Part shown: positions 32,151-42,825 of the stretch, piece by piece
Layout of the letters: each line of letters starts with the position of its first letter
How positions within the stretch are numbered: the stretch's first letter is position 1
DNA from: Morinoia aosen
Lineage: Eukaryota > Arthropoda > Malacostraca > Amphipoda > Talitridae
Assembly (NCBI GenBank): GCA_030386875.1
Contig: CM059560.1
Location: 20,702,683-20,766,682 of the forward strand
Direction of reading: 5' to 3'
Length of the DNA stretch: 64,000 nucleotides
Program-made: the position numbers and the translations under genes
The notes under the pieces: model-generated
The model's database searches: none
Told to the model about the DNA's origin: nothing
What the model saw: only the letters and a program-made list of their open reading frames with translations

Positions 32151-34670
32151 CAATTCTGTCAAGGATAGTTAAATAAAAAATATCATCTCATGGATATTTT
32201 ATATTCCAAGAGATGGCTGACAACTTATAAATAATTCAAATACTACTGAAGAATTCTTCGGAAACCCTAAATCATTAGTTGAATCGAAGTAAGAAAAAGA
32301 CTAAAAACGCTATACCGAAGCAGATTGAAACACCATCGTAAATGACTATCAAGTGTTGAGAAAAGGTTAGTCACAAAGTAATTTATAAAGAACATCGCGC
32401 AGCACAGCACGCACATCTAGAAACGTGTAAGCAAACTTACACGTAAAAATGAAATTCATGGCTTGTTCAGCATACGGACAGAGAAATAATTTTTCACGAG
32501 CGCTTTTTCATTTGTCTCGTTATATTTTTCATTTGTTCTATTCACAAAAATGCCCTCTTGGGTCGTGATAGACCTATTTTCGAATCATTGAGCAAGTGCA
32601 AAAAAATATTTATTTCTGGAATTTGGTGCAGTGTTAACTGATCGCAGAGCTTTAGGTAAAATGTAATGTGTCTTGAGGTTTTGCTTTTGCGCAAAAGAGA
32701 GGAACACAGATATTAAATACTCTCGCTCGAGAATTTTAGTCATTCGATATTAACGTATTCGTCTGACTGTAATGTAGTTGGCCAATTTTAATGTAATAGA
32801 CTGAATTAGTCGGTCGGTTAAATATTAATGTTTTCAGCTAACTTAATAATGATTTATGCCGACTAATTTGGTGATGTTAATGCCTATGTCAAAATTTTTA
32901 TTATGTCGACATCAATCATGCTTCATCGGATACAAAAAGTCAAGACCAATGCGTTAAACATTGGGAAAACTTTACATACTAAATTGACGATCGTTTACCA
33001 CAGAACAGGTATCTCATACACAGCGACTCACTAAGAAACTCTTTCGCCAATGAGATCAAGTCAAGATCACTTATATTATCCTAGCGTGCTTCGATAGTAG
33101 TGATATATTCTGCAAATCATTGTATGACGCCGCTGAGCACACATTTTACTGTTATTCTATATAAAACGAACACTACGAGACTTCCATAACGTTACGAATG
33201 CACGATTTCAATTTGAATACACATCAAGATATCTCTCCGAAAAAATCAGGAAGAGACATAAGAAAGCTCAAGCAATTTGATTAACTCTTTTGTTTATCCT
33301 AAAAAAGGCAATCCGACAATAAGGTATAAATAGTATTAGAGCAGCGATGTGCGATACCAGAGCGATTTGTTTGCGGTAGCTAAGGTTTGATAACCTACGA
33401 ACAGAGTATGGTATAGTACTTTCATTGCTTACTTTATCTCACTTAGTGGGTTGCTTCAAATACTTGGATAACAATACCGATACACCTTAGTTTTAGTGTA
33501 CTGACCACTGCGTTGTAAGTAAAAACTTGCGATATATATAGCGGTATAAAAAATCTGCTGACTGTTTGATAGTTCATTTCTTGTAATGAATTTAGCTTGC
33601 AGGTACACGTTTTGGTCACTGGTAAAAAATTATAGTAGGTGTTCGAAAAGATCACTTGAACTTGAAAGTGAGGGCCGACAGTGTCGAGGCCATTGTAACT
33701 GCCTAGAATTCCCTCAGCAATACTCACATTAGTCACAGAAGAATTAAGCGCCTGTGAACCAGACTTGTCCAATAAACTACTCAGGATCCACAAATTCTTG
33801 TCACAAGCTATCATTGGAAAGCATCACTGTGATAACTAGTACGTCAAAAAACCACGCTCAGGTATGGGGGGGATCACTACAATTCACTCCTCATGACTAA
33901 CACATTCCAGTCACTGTCTTTTACTCCAGGCAAGTACAAGAAAAAATTTCATGCATAGCATCAATAATAATCAAACTACACTCCTAATCCAATTCAGCAA
34001 GACAGCTCATGCCATAATCATCTTCAGCACATCTGGTATACCTACCACTTATTCTCTCCACACTGCTCAAACTGTATACAAAACCCCATAGACAGAAGCT
34101 TTGTTCTGATGACATAGGAAGGCCGAACGAACTGCAAATTGACGACATATGTAGAATGATGGAGTACGCACTACTACGCAGGGACAAGGAATTAGCCAGA
34201 AGCGCAAACAGTATAATGAAACAAAGCAATTGAGCAAGTGAAGTGTATCTTTACATGCTACAGACAAGGATTTAGCTTACTATTTAAAGCCTACTTGGGG
34301 ATGAACATTTCTCCATCTAACAAGATGCAACTTCGACTCACTATAGTGTCATGTCATTACCTGGACCAACTTTACCATGACGATGGGTAGGTTGGCTTTC
34401 TACGTCTTCTGTCGGAGAAATAGGATCGCATTCATCCTCCTTTGGACAAAATTGATTGTTTAATGTGAACTAGATAGAAAATTACTGAGATTTGATTTAA
34501 AAGTAACTTGAAATGACTTCATGCAACAGGTGATTAATTATTGTAGCAGCGCAGCCAGGGGGGGATGCCACGAGGGCCATGCCCCCTACCCCCTCCTCCC
34601 TCCGAAATGTCGAGCTGGTGATCAGCTTCAGTCGCCGTTTGAATCAAAAATTATAAAATTGCTAAGAATG

Positions 34671-34675
34671 CTGAC
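34671..34675. other. 5' target-site duplication CTGAC of the Bel/Pao array
   Basis: CTGAC lies directly before the first TGTCGCGTC of LTR1. The same five bases lie directly after the last base of LTR3 (48693-48697). A 5-bp duplication is normal for Bel/Pao integration. Confidence 0.85.
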
Positions 34676-34984
34676 TGTCGCGTCTTACGAGACGCGAATT
34701 TTTAAGAAACTCTGTGGCAACATCGGCCGCGGATCCGCGCACTGGTCCGCAAGCCCAACACAGCGTTTTCCATTGTCTAATTTGACCGAGTGCAGACGTT
34801 CTCCTAAGATAGAGCTCAAGATTGTAACTTCTAAGTGTAAACGTGTTAGAAATTATTTAATCTTTAAATATTTCGTGCGCTGATCTAGATATATGTCCAT
34901 GTCTTGTGTGTTTGATGGTGAACAGCCGGTTCCTAGAGCGTTCAACGATGCTGCTGGCAGCCGGCGAAACACCTATTTCGAGTC

Positions 34985-35425
34985 AGACCATTGTAAACAG
35001 AACTCCTGTTGCTCCCAGCAACAGGAATTTGCCATTGAGAACTTTTCCTGTTTTTGCAGTGTGAGTTGATCCGTGCTGCATGATGAACTCGCAGTGTGGA
35101 TTGATTTATGCTGCATTGTGAATTTGCAGTATGAATTGATTTATGCTGCATTGTGAATTTGCAGTATGAATTGATCTGCGCTGCATTGTGAACTTGCAGT
35201 GTGAGTTGATTTATGCTGCAGTGTGAATTTGTCTGGAATTATTGGAAACAGAACTCCTGTTGCTCCCAGCAACAGGAATTTGCCATTGAGAATTTTTCCT
35301 GTTTGTGCAGTGTGAGTTGATCTGTGCTGTATTGTGAACTTGCAGTGTGGGTTGATTTATGCTGCATTATGGATGTGCAGTGTGAATTGATTTATGCTGC
35401 AATATGAATTCGTCTGGAATTATTG
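34985..35425 (+). repeat. Tandem modules and hairpins inside the LTR
   Basis: A hairpin (CCTGTTGCT, loop CCC, AGCAACAGG, perfect 9-bp stem) is followed by several ~35-bp units of the type GCAGTGTGAATTGATTTATG CTGCATTGTGAACTT. This whole module then repeats once (second hairpin near 35250) with fewer 35-bp units. The same structure is present in LTR2 and LTR3. Confidence 0.85.
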
Positions 35426-36487
35426 GAGGATGGCAGCAGCCAATGCTTGCTGAGAGTGAGCATAATTAGTTAAGATTGACACTTTCAAATATAAGCAGCT
35501 AGATAGAACTGATAACCCGTGCTTCTAGAAATTGCGTAGCTCGGACTGAGATTAGTTCACCTCTATTTGTCATAAAAAATTTTTTTATGTTTATATTAAA
35601 TTGGCTCATTACCTATGAGCTGGGCTGAGCAAGTTGCGCCAGTCAGCAAGGTGGAAGCCTAGAGCTGAAGTGAATTTGAGGTAGACTGAGAATATGTCCG
35701 CAGGAATTCTTAATGTGCCCATGCCCGTGTGACTTTGTGTGCCTAGGTTGATACTAGCATACGTATGATTTACACGGCTTTTCACACGAGTGATGGTAGG
35801 ACTGTTTCTCAAGCTTAGGACAAAGATATAATCATAGTATAAATTCCTGCTGTAACGTTCCTTCAGCATCAAATTAATTATTTTGTGTATTCCCCCAGGT
35901 AGAGTAAAGCAAAACTAGGATAGCCTTTCTATCTATATGTAGGTTGAAATCGAAGACTTATATGGCGTGAGAATACCATCCCCCCAAAAACGTGAGTATG
36001 CGAGAGTAGACTGTCCTCTTTTGACCACAGTGCACAGTATGTGAACAGTGCAGAAATTATGGGAGGCAAGTAAAGCAACTTCCATGTGCATATCATGACG
36101 TGTGATTTTACATTGCCGTGTGCAAATGTATTTCAAGTTTGAAGGGTCAAATTTCTAGTTTCCACCTCAAATATACCAGTGCTTGTTTCATTTGTCGTGC
36201 CTTTAGTCTTATGTGAATAAGATGCGATTCTACATTGCCGTGTGCAAAAATGCATCTCATGATTGAGAAGTCAAATTTTATTTCTGCCACAGACTCTTGA
36301 GACTGGCGTGGTAGATCATTATTATTAGAATATCTTGTTTGGTTCTAGTGATAGCTAGTTGCCCCTCGAGCATTGGTCGGTTGTTTCTCTTGTTTGTTCG
36401 TGAAGTCAAGAAATGTCATTGTGGTCATTTGTAGAAGTTTTTGAACCTATAAATTTCTTGATTGTGCAGTCAATTGCAGATTCTTTC

Positions 36488-36752
36488 ATTTGAACCCAAG
36501 ATGTATTCATTGTGAGTTCATTCTTAAACTTAGAAAGTGTCCTTGTGTGCGATTAGCCATAATTTCAACCATAATTTTCAACCTAAAGATGTCATTCTGC
36601 GTTGTCCTTAAAATTCATTTGAACCCAAGATGTATTCATTGTGAGTTCATTCTTAAACTTAGAAAGTGTCCTTGTGTGCGATTAGCCATAATTTCAACTA
36701 TAATTTTCAACCTAAGGATGTCATTCTGCGTTGTCCTTAAAATTCATTTTTG
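36488..36752 (+). repeat. 129-bp tandem duplication inside the LTR
   Basis: GAACCCAAGATG starts at 36492 and again at 36621, with almost identical 129-bp units. A third, decayed start is at 36752 (GAACCCAGAAATG). Because 129 is a multiple of three, an 87-codon frame runs through both units, encoding Cys-rich repeats. I see no reason to think it is translated. Equivalent duplications are in LTR2 and LTR3. Confidence 0.85.
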
Positions 36753-36958
36753 AACCCAGAAATGTACATTTCGTGCTGTTAACTATAGTTTTTATTCTTG
36801 AATCTAAAACATGCCCTTATTGTGCAGTTTTTACGGTGTCAACGGCCATTGAATAAAGAAACCAATTCGAAGAGACCGCGTATTTCTTCGATGCCTCCGA
36901 TACCCGTAACTCAGACTAGACCTCTCGAAGATCATATATCCGCAGTCTAGTCGGAACA

Positions 36959-37004
36959 GTAAAAAGTTTTTTTTTGCGACGGTACTCCAGCAACAAGAAT
37001 AGAG
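36959..37004 (+). other. Short leader between LTR1 and the Gag-Pro ORF
   Basis: Only 46 bp separate the LTR end from the ATG, with a run of nine or more T residues. A primer binding site would be expected to begin TGG near the LTR end; none is present here. The identical leader follows LTR2 at 42826-42871. Confidence 0.6.
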
Positions 37005-40000
37005 ATGAGCCCACTGAGGCGCTCGCACACACCCAGACTTCCCCAGCTGGAAGACAGATTCAACATAGCATTAGCAGCTCTAAACGGTCTCTTGAACGGC
37101 GCCGCACCGCGAGAACTCAGAACTTCCAACGAAGTCGAGCAGGTATTCGCTGGAGTTCGAGCCAAAGCCAAAGAGGTGAAACAACTCGGTGAACAGTTGG
37201 TCACCGTTCTTGAGAACTCAGGGGCCACGGCTGAAGCAACAGTTATTCGGGACTCATTGACACTCGCCAGAGCTCGCAGAAGAGAGTTGGCAAGTTCAAT
37301 GGACCACAGAAACGAAGAACTCTTGGGAAGTTCGTCACGGAGTGTGGCGAAGAGACCTTCCGAGCAGTCCAAGAAGATCTCGTCCAAGAAGCAGCAGCAG
37401 GACACCGCAACCCGGGAAGAAAGGTCCTCAAATTCCCATTCAGCTAAAAGTCGGAGCAAACACGGCTCCAAACGTCGGAGCGGTGGCCAGATCAGCTCCA
37501 GCCATCGCAGCCAGAGTCATCAATGCTCGAGCTACTACAGCCAGAGTCAAGACAGCGAGAGCGACCACAGCCAGAGCCTTCCAAGCGCTAGCTCCCATCG
37601 CAAGGATAGGGAGTCTGAGCGCCATGGGTTCCTTGGCCGAGGCAATGAGAAAATGCTCATCGACCTCACAGAAGACCCATCAGTGGTGTTGGCACAGATC
37701 ACCATTGAGAGGTCAAAATTGAGGTGTGGGAATCGCACGGGGAACGATCAGCCCATCGGCGAGGAAGACGCCGAGGACAAGGATGCACGCACCGGAGCCT
37801 GGGTCAACCAAGCGTTCCAACACCGCGTCGTGGAGCCCGCAGGGGGCGCGGCGGCGGTCACGAACTTTCCACCCGACGACACCGCTCACGCGCCCACGAT
37901 GAACCCCTTTGCACCATCATTCCAGCCCAAGATTTCCACCAGCTCGCCCGCCGTGGTCTTCGAATCAAGGCCACCAGTGATCGACGGAGCTATGAGGCTC
38001 TCGATGATCGAAGACCTGAAAAGGTCGCCCCATCAGCCCTACGCGGGAGAGCCCCATCTGTTCCACAGGTGGTTCAATGCCCTCAGGAAAAGGATGGAAA
38101 GGCTCGCCGTGGAGCCTATCGACGCCATCGAGATTCTCACGAGTCACACTTGTGGCGAGCCAAGAAGCCTCATAGATGATATAATGTCCGCGACCTACCT
38201 GGACACGGCGGCCCTGCTCACCGACATCATCGACCAATTGACGACTCGCTTCGGCGCTAGCGACAAGGTGGCTAACAGCCTGATCGAGCGCCTTGTGCGC
38301 GCGTCAGACATCAAGGGGTCAAAAGGCGACCACACGGTCGGCCCTAAGCTGCGAAAGCTCGGCGACGTTTGTCTTTCGGTCCAGCATACCATGACGTACA
38401 CCCCGGCCCTGTCCTTCCTGAACACCGACATGGGGCTAGCCCCCATCGTAGAGAGACTGCCCTTCTTCGTGGTGGATGCCTGGAGAGGTGAGAGAACTAG
38501 GTACAAAAAATTGTCCGGATCACTACCTGGTTTCGCGAGGTTCTGTGAATTTATCCGAACACTGTCGGATACTCAATGCGACAGTTTCGGGGCCTCGAGT
38601 CTCAACTGGATGAGCACTCGACACAACGCCTCAGTTCCTCCTCACCCTAAGCCAAAGGCGCCACGAGTGCTTTATACGTCTGCCGAGAATCGTCCCGGCA
38701 GTTGCATTCTTCACCAGGGTGCACAGCACGAGACGAGCTCGTGTCAAGCGGTAAGGAAGATGGAATCTCAGAAGAAGAAGGACTTCATACGTGAGCACAA
38801 GCGGTGTTACCGCTGTCTAGGGCCTCACTGGGCCAAGCACTGCCAAGAAGTCGTGAAGTGCGACGATTGCGGAGCCGAGAATCACACCACAACCGCTCAC
38901 CTCAACTGGCGAGCGGCTGGAAATTCGAGTGAAAGCACTCGTCGGGAGAGACCCAGTCGAGAACCGAGCGACGACAGGGCTCAGAGCGAACTCGGGGATA
39001 GATTTAGAGCCGTGGCCCTGGCCTCCCGCATACCCAGAGCCGAGAAGAGTGCATGCAGCAAAGTTGTTCTGGCAGACGTTATCGACGAGAACACGGGTCG
39101 GTCGTGCCGCGCCTACGTGATCCTAGATGAGCAAAGCACCACGTCCTTCTGCTCTCCTAAGCTGTTGAACGCCCTCCGCGTCACAACCCCCAAGACGCAC
39201 TACGAGCTGGAAACGCTGACCGATCAATCCGCCGCTCGATACGGCAGACGCGTGTCAGGGCTGAAAATAAAGGGAGTGTCCGAGGACCAAACATTCGAGC
39301 TCCCACCAATGTTGGAATGCAACTCCATCCCCGATAGAAAGAAAGCAGTCGCGACCTACGAACGCGTCGCAAGAACCCCGGAGATATCGCACTTCGCTCA
39401 TCATTTCTTGCCCTTGGACAAACACGCAGAAGTCGCGGTGCTCCTGGGGACGGACTGCGGAGACCTGCTCTACAGTCACTTCGACAAACAACGCCGTAAG
39501 GCTCCGTTCGTCCACCACACTGCTCTAGGCTGGGCAGTGGTCGGCAAGGTGAACGACGACGTCAGCCCCGAAGGAGAGCACTCTTACACGGTCGCAAGAA
39601 TCGTAGCCGAAGCCGCTCTCAAAACCTGTGGCCCGGAGGCGTGTCTTGAACCGTTTTCAGGAAAAGACGCCGTTACCCAGCAGCACAGCGATGAGACCTC
39701 TCAACCGCGGCCTCCCGATGACCGCGGAGACACTGAAAAGATGAAAAACGCCAGGGCAGAGGAAGACAACCGAGCGGAAGCCCCACCAGCGACGAGATTT
39801 ATCAACCAGTCAGCAACAAACGATGAAATGGACGCTCGGTGCGATCCAGACAGCGCATCACCAAAGTCCAAGAAGAGACTAGAACGGGAGCTTCCGTACC
39901 CTGGCGATCTGAAGAGAAAGTACGACGCGCACCATGCTGAGCGCACACCTGTTGACAAGAGAGCTCGACGGAACTGGCCAAGCATAGGGGAAGGCCGCCC

Positions 40001-40508
40001 CGCGGCCCCCGACCCTCCAGGAAACGCTAAGCACCCACCTCCATCTTCCCTTAACCAGCCTCTCAGTACCGCCTACGCGACAAGCTGCCGTCGGAATCCG
40101 AAGCGTCGGGACGAGCATGACGCACTCGCCAACGCACGAGGAATGCCGGGCAGTGTCGAGAAAGACCAGGAGACAACGCCAGGACCCCTCCAAGGGTCCA
40201 CCACCCGCCAGCGACGGAAAGTTCGACATTGGTCCGGGAAGCAGAGAGGAATCCTCTATAAGCCACGCCCGCGCAGCAGGTGGAAGGCCACCCACCCATC
40301 GCCGAAGACAACACCAACGCGTCCCGCGGGGCGTGACAACTGCGACGAGCACGTAAAGTGTGGCGTCCCGCCACTGCACCAGCCACGATGGGTCGTTGAG
40401 GACGGCCACTGTGCGGCTCGCACGACGAAACGACGACGACAGGGTCCAACGAGTGGTGCGTCCTGCCACCGAACTCTCCCTCCTCCAGCGCCCCCCCGGC
40501 GGCAGTAA
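37005..40508 (+). CDS. Bel/Pao Gag-protease polyprotein, copy 1 (1,167 aa), pol-deleted
   Basis: The N-terminal ~210 residues are helical, then Ser/Arg/Lys/His-rich. Residues ~330-530 resemble the Bel/Pao Gag domain DUF1759. Two zinc knuckles follow: a CX2CX3HX4C motif (CYRCLGPHWAKHC, first Cys about residue 601) and CDDCGAENHTTTAH. From ~residue 680 to ~845 lies an A17/DUF1758-type retroviral-like aspartic protease. Its catalytic segment VILDEQSTTSF (Asp ~708) is an accepted Bel/Pao variant of D-S/T-G. The conserved DCGDLLYSH and LGWAVVG blocks follow. After that the frame has no reverse transcriptase, RNase H or integrase; the last ~320 residues are charged, Pro/Arg-rich and unlike any domain. 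The frame is fully open and identical to copy 2. It probably makes Gag and protease but cannot replicate alone. Confidence 0.85.
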   Translation: MSPLRRSHTPRLPQLEDRFNIALAALNGLLNGAAPRELRTSNEVEQVFAGVRAKAKEVKQLGEQLVTVLENSGATAEATVIRDSLTLARARRRELASSMDHRNEELLGSSSRSVAKRPSEQSKKISSKKQQQDTATREERSSNSHSAKSRSKHGSKRRSGGQISSSHRSQSHQCSSYYSQSQDSESDHSQSLPSASSHRKDRESERHGFLGRGNEKMLIDLTEDPSVVLAQITIERSKLRCGNRTGNDQPIGEEDAEDKDARTGAWVNQAFQHRVVEPAGGAAAVTNFPPDDTAHAPTMNPFAPSFQPKISTSSPAVVFESRPPVIDGAMRLSMIEDLKRSPHQPYAGEPHLFHRWFNALRKRMERLAVEPIDAIEILTSHTCGEPRSLIDDIMSATYLDTAALLTDIIDQLTTRFGASDKVANSLIERLVRASDIKGSKGDHTVGPKLRKLGDVCLSVQHTMTYTPALSFLNTDMGLAPIVERLPFFVVDAWRGERTRYKKLSGSLPGFARFCEFIRTLSDTQCDSFGASSLNWMSTRHNASVPPHPKPKAPRVLYTSAENRPGSCILHQGAQHETSSCQAVRKMESQKKKDFIREHKRCYRCLGPHWAKHCQEVVKCDDCGAENHTTTAHLNWRAAGNSSESTRRERPSREPSDDRAQSELGDRFRAVALASRIPRAEKSACSKVVLADVIDENTGRSCRAYVILDEQSTTSFCSPKLLNALRVTTPKTHYELETLTDQSAARYGRRVSGLKIKGVSEDQTFELPPMLECNSIPDRKKAVATYERVARTPEISHFAHHFLPLDKHAEVAVLLGTDCGDLLYSHFDKQRRKAPFVHHTALGWAVVGKVNDDVSPEGEHSYTVARIVAEAALKTCGPEACLEPFSGKDAVTQQHSDETSQPRPPDDRGDTEKMKNARAEEDNRAEAPPATRFINQSATNDEMDARCDPDSASPKSKKRLERELPYPGDLKRKYDAHHAERTPVDKRARRNWPSIGEGRPAAPDPPGNAKHPPPSSLNQPLSTAYATSCRRNPKRRDEHDALANARGMPGSVEKDQETTPGPLQGSTTRQRRKVRHWSGKQRGILYKPRPRSRWKATHPSPKTTPTRPAGRDNCDEHVKCGVPPLHQPRWVVEDGHCAARTTKRRRQGPTSGASCHRTLPPPAPPRRQ

Positions 40509-40509
40509 T
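40357..40509 (+). pseudogene. Integrase C-terminal remnant in a shifted frame, copy 1
   Basis: In another frame from the Gag-Pro ORF, this stretch reads HDGSLRTATVRLARRN, then RVQRVVRPATELSLLQ, ending at TAG 40510-40512. This matches the usual end of Bel/Pao integrases (an H-PG-DG-x-RTA-x-VR motif, then a short R-P-x-x-K/E-L-x-LL tail). It lies just before the polypurine tract, where the end of pol belongs. It shows that pol was once present and was removed by deletion together with a change of frame. Confidence 0.65.
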
Positions 40510-40530
40510 TAGTTGGCGCCAGCACCAACT

Positions 40531-40542
40531 AAAAGAGGGGAG
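40531..40542 (+). other. Polypurine tract before LTR2
   Basis: AAAAGAGGGGAG abuts the first TG of LTR2. It is preceded by an imperfect hairpin (AGTTGG...CCAACT, 40511-40530). Confidence 0.85.
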
Positions 40543-42825
40543 TGTCGCGTCTTACGAGATGCGAATTTTTAAGAAACTCTGTGGCAACATCGGCCGCGGA
40601 TCCGCGCACTGGTCCGCAAGCCCAACACAGCGTTTTCCATTGTCTAATTTGACCGAGTGCAGACGTTCTCCTAAGATAGAGCTCAAGATTGTAACTTCTA
40701 AGTGTAAACGTGTTAGAAATTATTTAATCTTTAAATATTTCGTGCGCTGATCTAGATATATGTCCATGTCTTGTGTGTTTGATGGTGAACAGCCGGTTCC
40801 TAGAGCGTTCAACGATGCTGCTGGCAGCCGGCGAAACACCTATATCGAGTCAGACCATTGTAAACAGAACTCCTGTTGCTCCCAGCAACAGGAATTTGCC
40901 ATTGAGAACTTTTCCTGTTTTTGCAGTGTGAGTTGATCCGTGCTGCATGATGAACTCGCAGTTTGGAATGATTTATGCTGCATTGTGAATTTGCAGTATG
41001 AATTGATTTATGCTGCATTGTGAATTTGCAGTATGAATTGATCTGCGCTGCATTGTGAACTTGCAGTGTGAGTTGATTTATGCTGCAGTGTGAATTTGTC
41101 TGGAATTATTGGAAACAGAACTCCTGTTGCTCCCAGCAACAGGAATTTGCCATTGAGAATTTTTCCTGTTTGTGCAGTGTGAGTTGATCTGTGCTGTATT
41201 GTGAACTTGCAGTGTGGGTTGATTTATGCTGCATTATGGATGTGCAGTGTGAATTGATTTATGCTGCAATATGAATTCGTCTGGAATTATTGGAGGATGG
41301 CAGCAGCCAATGCTTGCTGAGAGTGAGCATAATTAGTTAAGATTGACACTTTCAAATATAAGCAGCTAGATAGAACTGATAACCCGTGCTTCTAGAAATT
41401 GCGTAGCTCGGACTGAGATTAGTTCACCTCTATTTGTCATAAAAAAATTTTTTATGTTTATATTAAATTGGCTCATTACCTATGAGCTGGGCTGAGCAAG
41501 TTGCGCCAGTCAGCAAGGTGGAAGCCTAGAGCTGAAGTGAATTTGAGGTAGACTGAGAATATGTCCGCAGGAATTCTTAATGTGCCCATGCCCGTGTGAC
41601 TTTGTGTGCCTAGGTTGATACTAGCATACGTATGATTTACACGGCTTTTCACACGAGTGATGGTAGGACTGTTTCTCAAGCTTAGGACAAAGATATAATC
41701 ATAGTATAAATTCCTGCTGTAACGTTCCTTCAGCATCAAATTAATTATTTTGTGTATTCCCCCAGGTAGAGTAAAGCAAAACTAGGATAGCCTTTCTATC
41801 TATATGTAGGTTGAAATCGAAGACTTATATGGCGTGAGAATACCATCCCCCCAAAAACGTGAGTATGCGAGAGTAGACTGTCCTCTTTTGACCACAGTGC
41901 ACAGTATGTGCACAGTGCAGAAATTATGGGAGGCAAGTAAAGCAACTTCCATGTGCATATCATGACGTGTGATTTTACATTGCCGTGTGCAAATGTATTT
42001 CAAGTTTGAAGGGTCAAATTTCTAGTTTCCACCTCAAATATACCAGTGCTTGTTTCATTTGTCGTGCCTTTAGTCTTATGTGAATAAGATGCGATTCTAC
42101 ATTGCCGTGTGCAAAAATGCATCTCATGATTGAGAAGTCAAATTTTATTTCTGCCACAGACTCTTGAGACTGGCGTGGTAGATCATTATTATTAGAATAT
42201 CTTGTTTGGTTCTAGTGATAGCTAGTTGCCCCTCGAGCATTGGTCGGTTGTTTCTCTTGTTTGTTCGTGAAGTCAAGAAATGTCATTGTGGTCATTTGTA
42301 GAAGTTTTTGAACCTATAAATTTCTTGATTGTGCAGTCAATTGCAGATTCTTTCATTTGAACCCAAGATGTATTCATTGTGAGTTCATTCTTAAACTTAG
42401 AAAGTGTCCTTGTGTGCGATTAGCCATAATTTCAACCATAATTTTCAACCTAAAGATGTCATTCTGCGTTGTCCTTAAAATTCATTTGAACCCAAGATGT
42501 ATTCATTGTGAGTTCATTCTTAAACTTAGAAAGTGTCCTTGTGTGCGATTAGCCATAATTTCAACTATAATTTTCAACCTAAGGATGTCATTCTGCGTTG
42601 TCCTTAAAATTCATTTTTGAACCCAGAAATGTACATTTCGTGCTGTTAACTATAGTTTTTATTCTTGAATCTAAAACATGCCCTTATTGTGCAGTTTTTA
42701 CGGTGTCAACGGCCATTGAATAAAGAAACCAATTCGAAGAGACCGCGTATTTCTTCGATGCCTCCGATACCCGTAACTCAGACTAGACCTCTCGAAGATC
42801 ATATATCCGCAGTCTAGTCGGAACA
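40543..42825 (+). repeat. LTR2 of the Bel/Pao array, a chimera of LTR1 and LTR3 types (2,283 bp)
   Basis: Same TG...CA ends, poly(A) motif (42719) and internal repeats as LTR1. At offsets 17, 301, 420, 425 and 904 it carries the LTR3 base. At offsets 2221 and 2234 it carries the LTR1 base. It has one private change (C at 41911). This is what a crossover between a 3' and a 5' LTR leaves. Confidence 0.92.

Larger units (their letters stand above)
27841..34670. other. Long gene-poor region downstream of the homeobox gene
   Basis: The first few hundred bases are presumably its 3' UTR; no convincing polyadenylation signal could be fixed. The rest is AT-rich. Repeats seen: a ~108-bp degenerate duplication (29660-29855) and a 26-bp tandem repeat (32041-32150). 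The minus-strand frame at 33443-33814 and the open frame at about 34019-34231 on the + strand look protein-like in part but match no family I know. Confidence 0.45.
34676..36958 (+). repeat. LTR1 of the Bel/Pao tandem array (original 5' LTR, 2,283 bp)
   Basis: Starts TGTCGCGTCTTACGAGACGC and ends CTAGTCGGAACA, so it has the canonical TG...CA ends. At its very start TCGCGTC/GACGCGA forms a perfect 7-bp inverted repeat that the other two LTRs have lost by one change. A TATAAAT at about 36448 and an AATAAA at 36852 could bound the transcription start and poly(A) site (inference). The length is large for this superfamily. At about seven positions LTR1 differs from LTR3. Confidence 0.92.

Noticed and set aside
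36490..36753. 87-codon Cys-rich repeated frame in each LTR
   Set aside because: It arises from a 129-bp tandem duplication whose length is a multiple of three; the sequence is LTR non-coding and there is no start context or homolog.
36947..37471. 174-codon minus-strand frame inside the Gag region (and its twin at 42814-43338)
   Set aside because: Antisense shadow of the Ser/Arg-rich Gag codons; the sense strand has recognisable Gag, zinc-knuckle and protease domains.
39879..40469. 196-codon minus-strand frame opposite the Gag-Pro C-terminus
   Set aside because: GC-rich antisense shadow of the Pro/Arg-rich sense frame, no domain, duplicated only because the element is.
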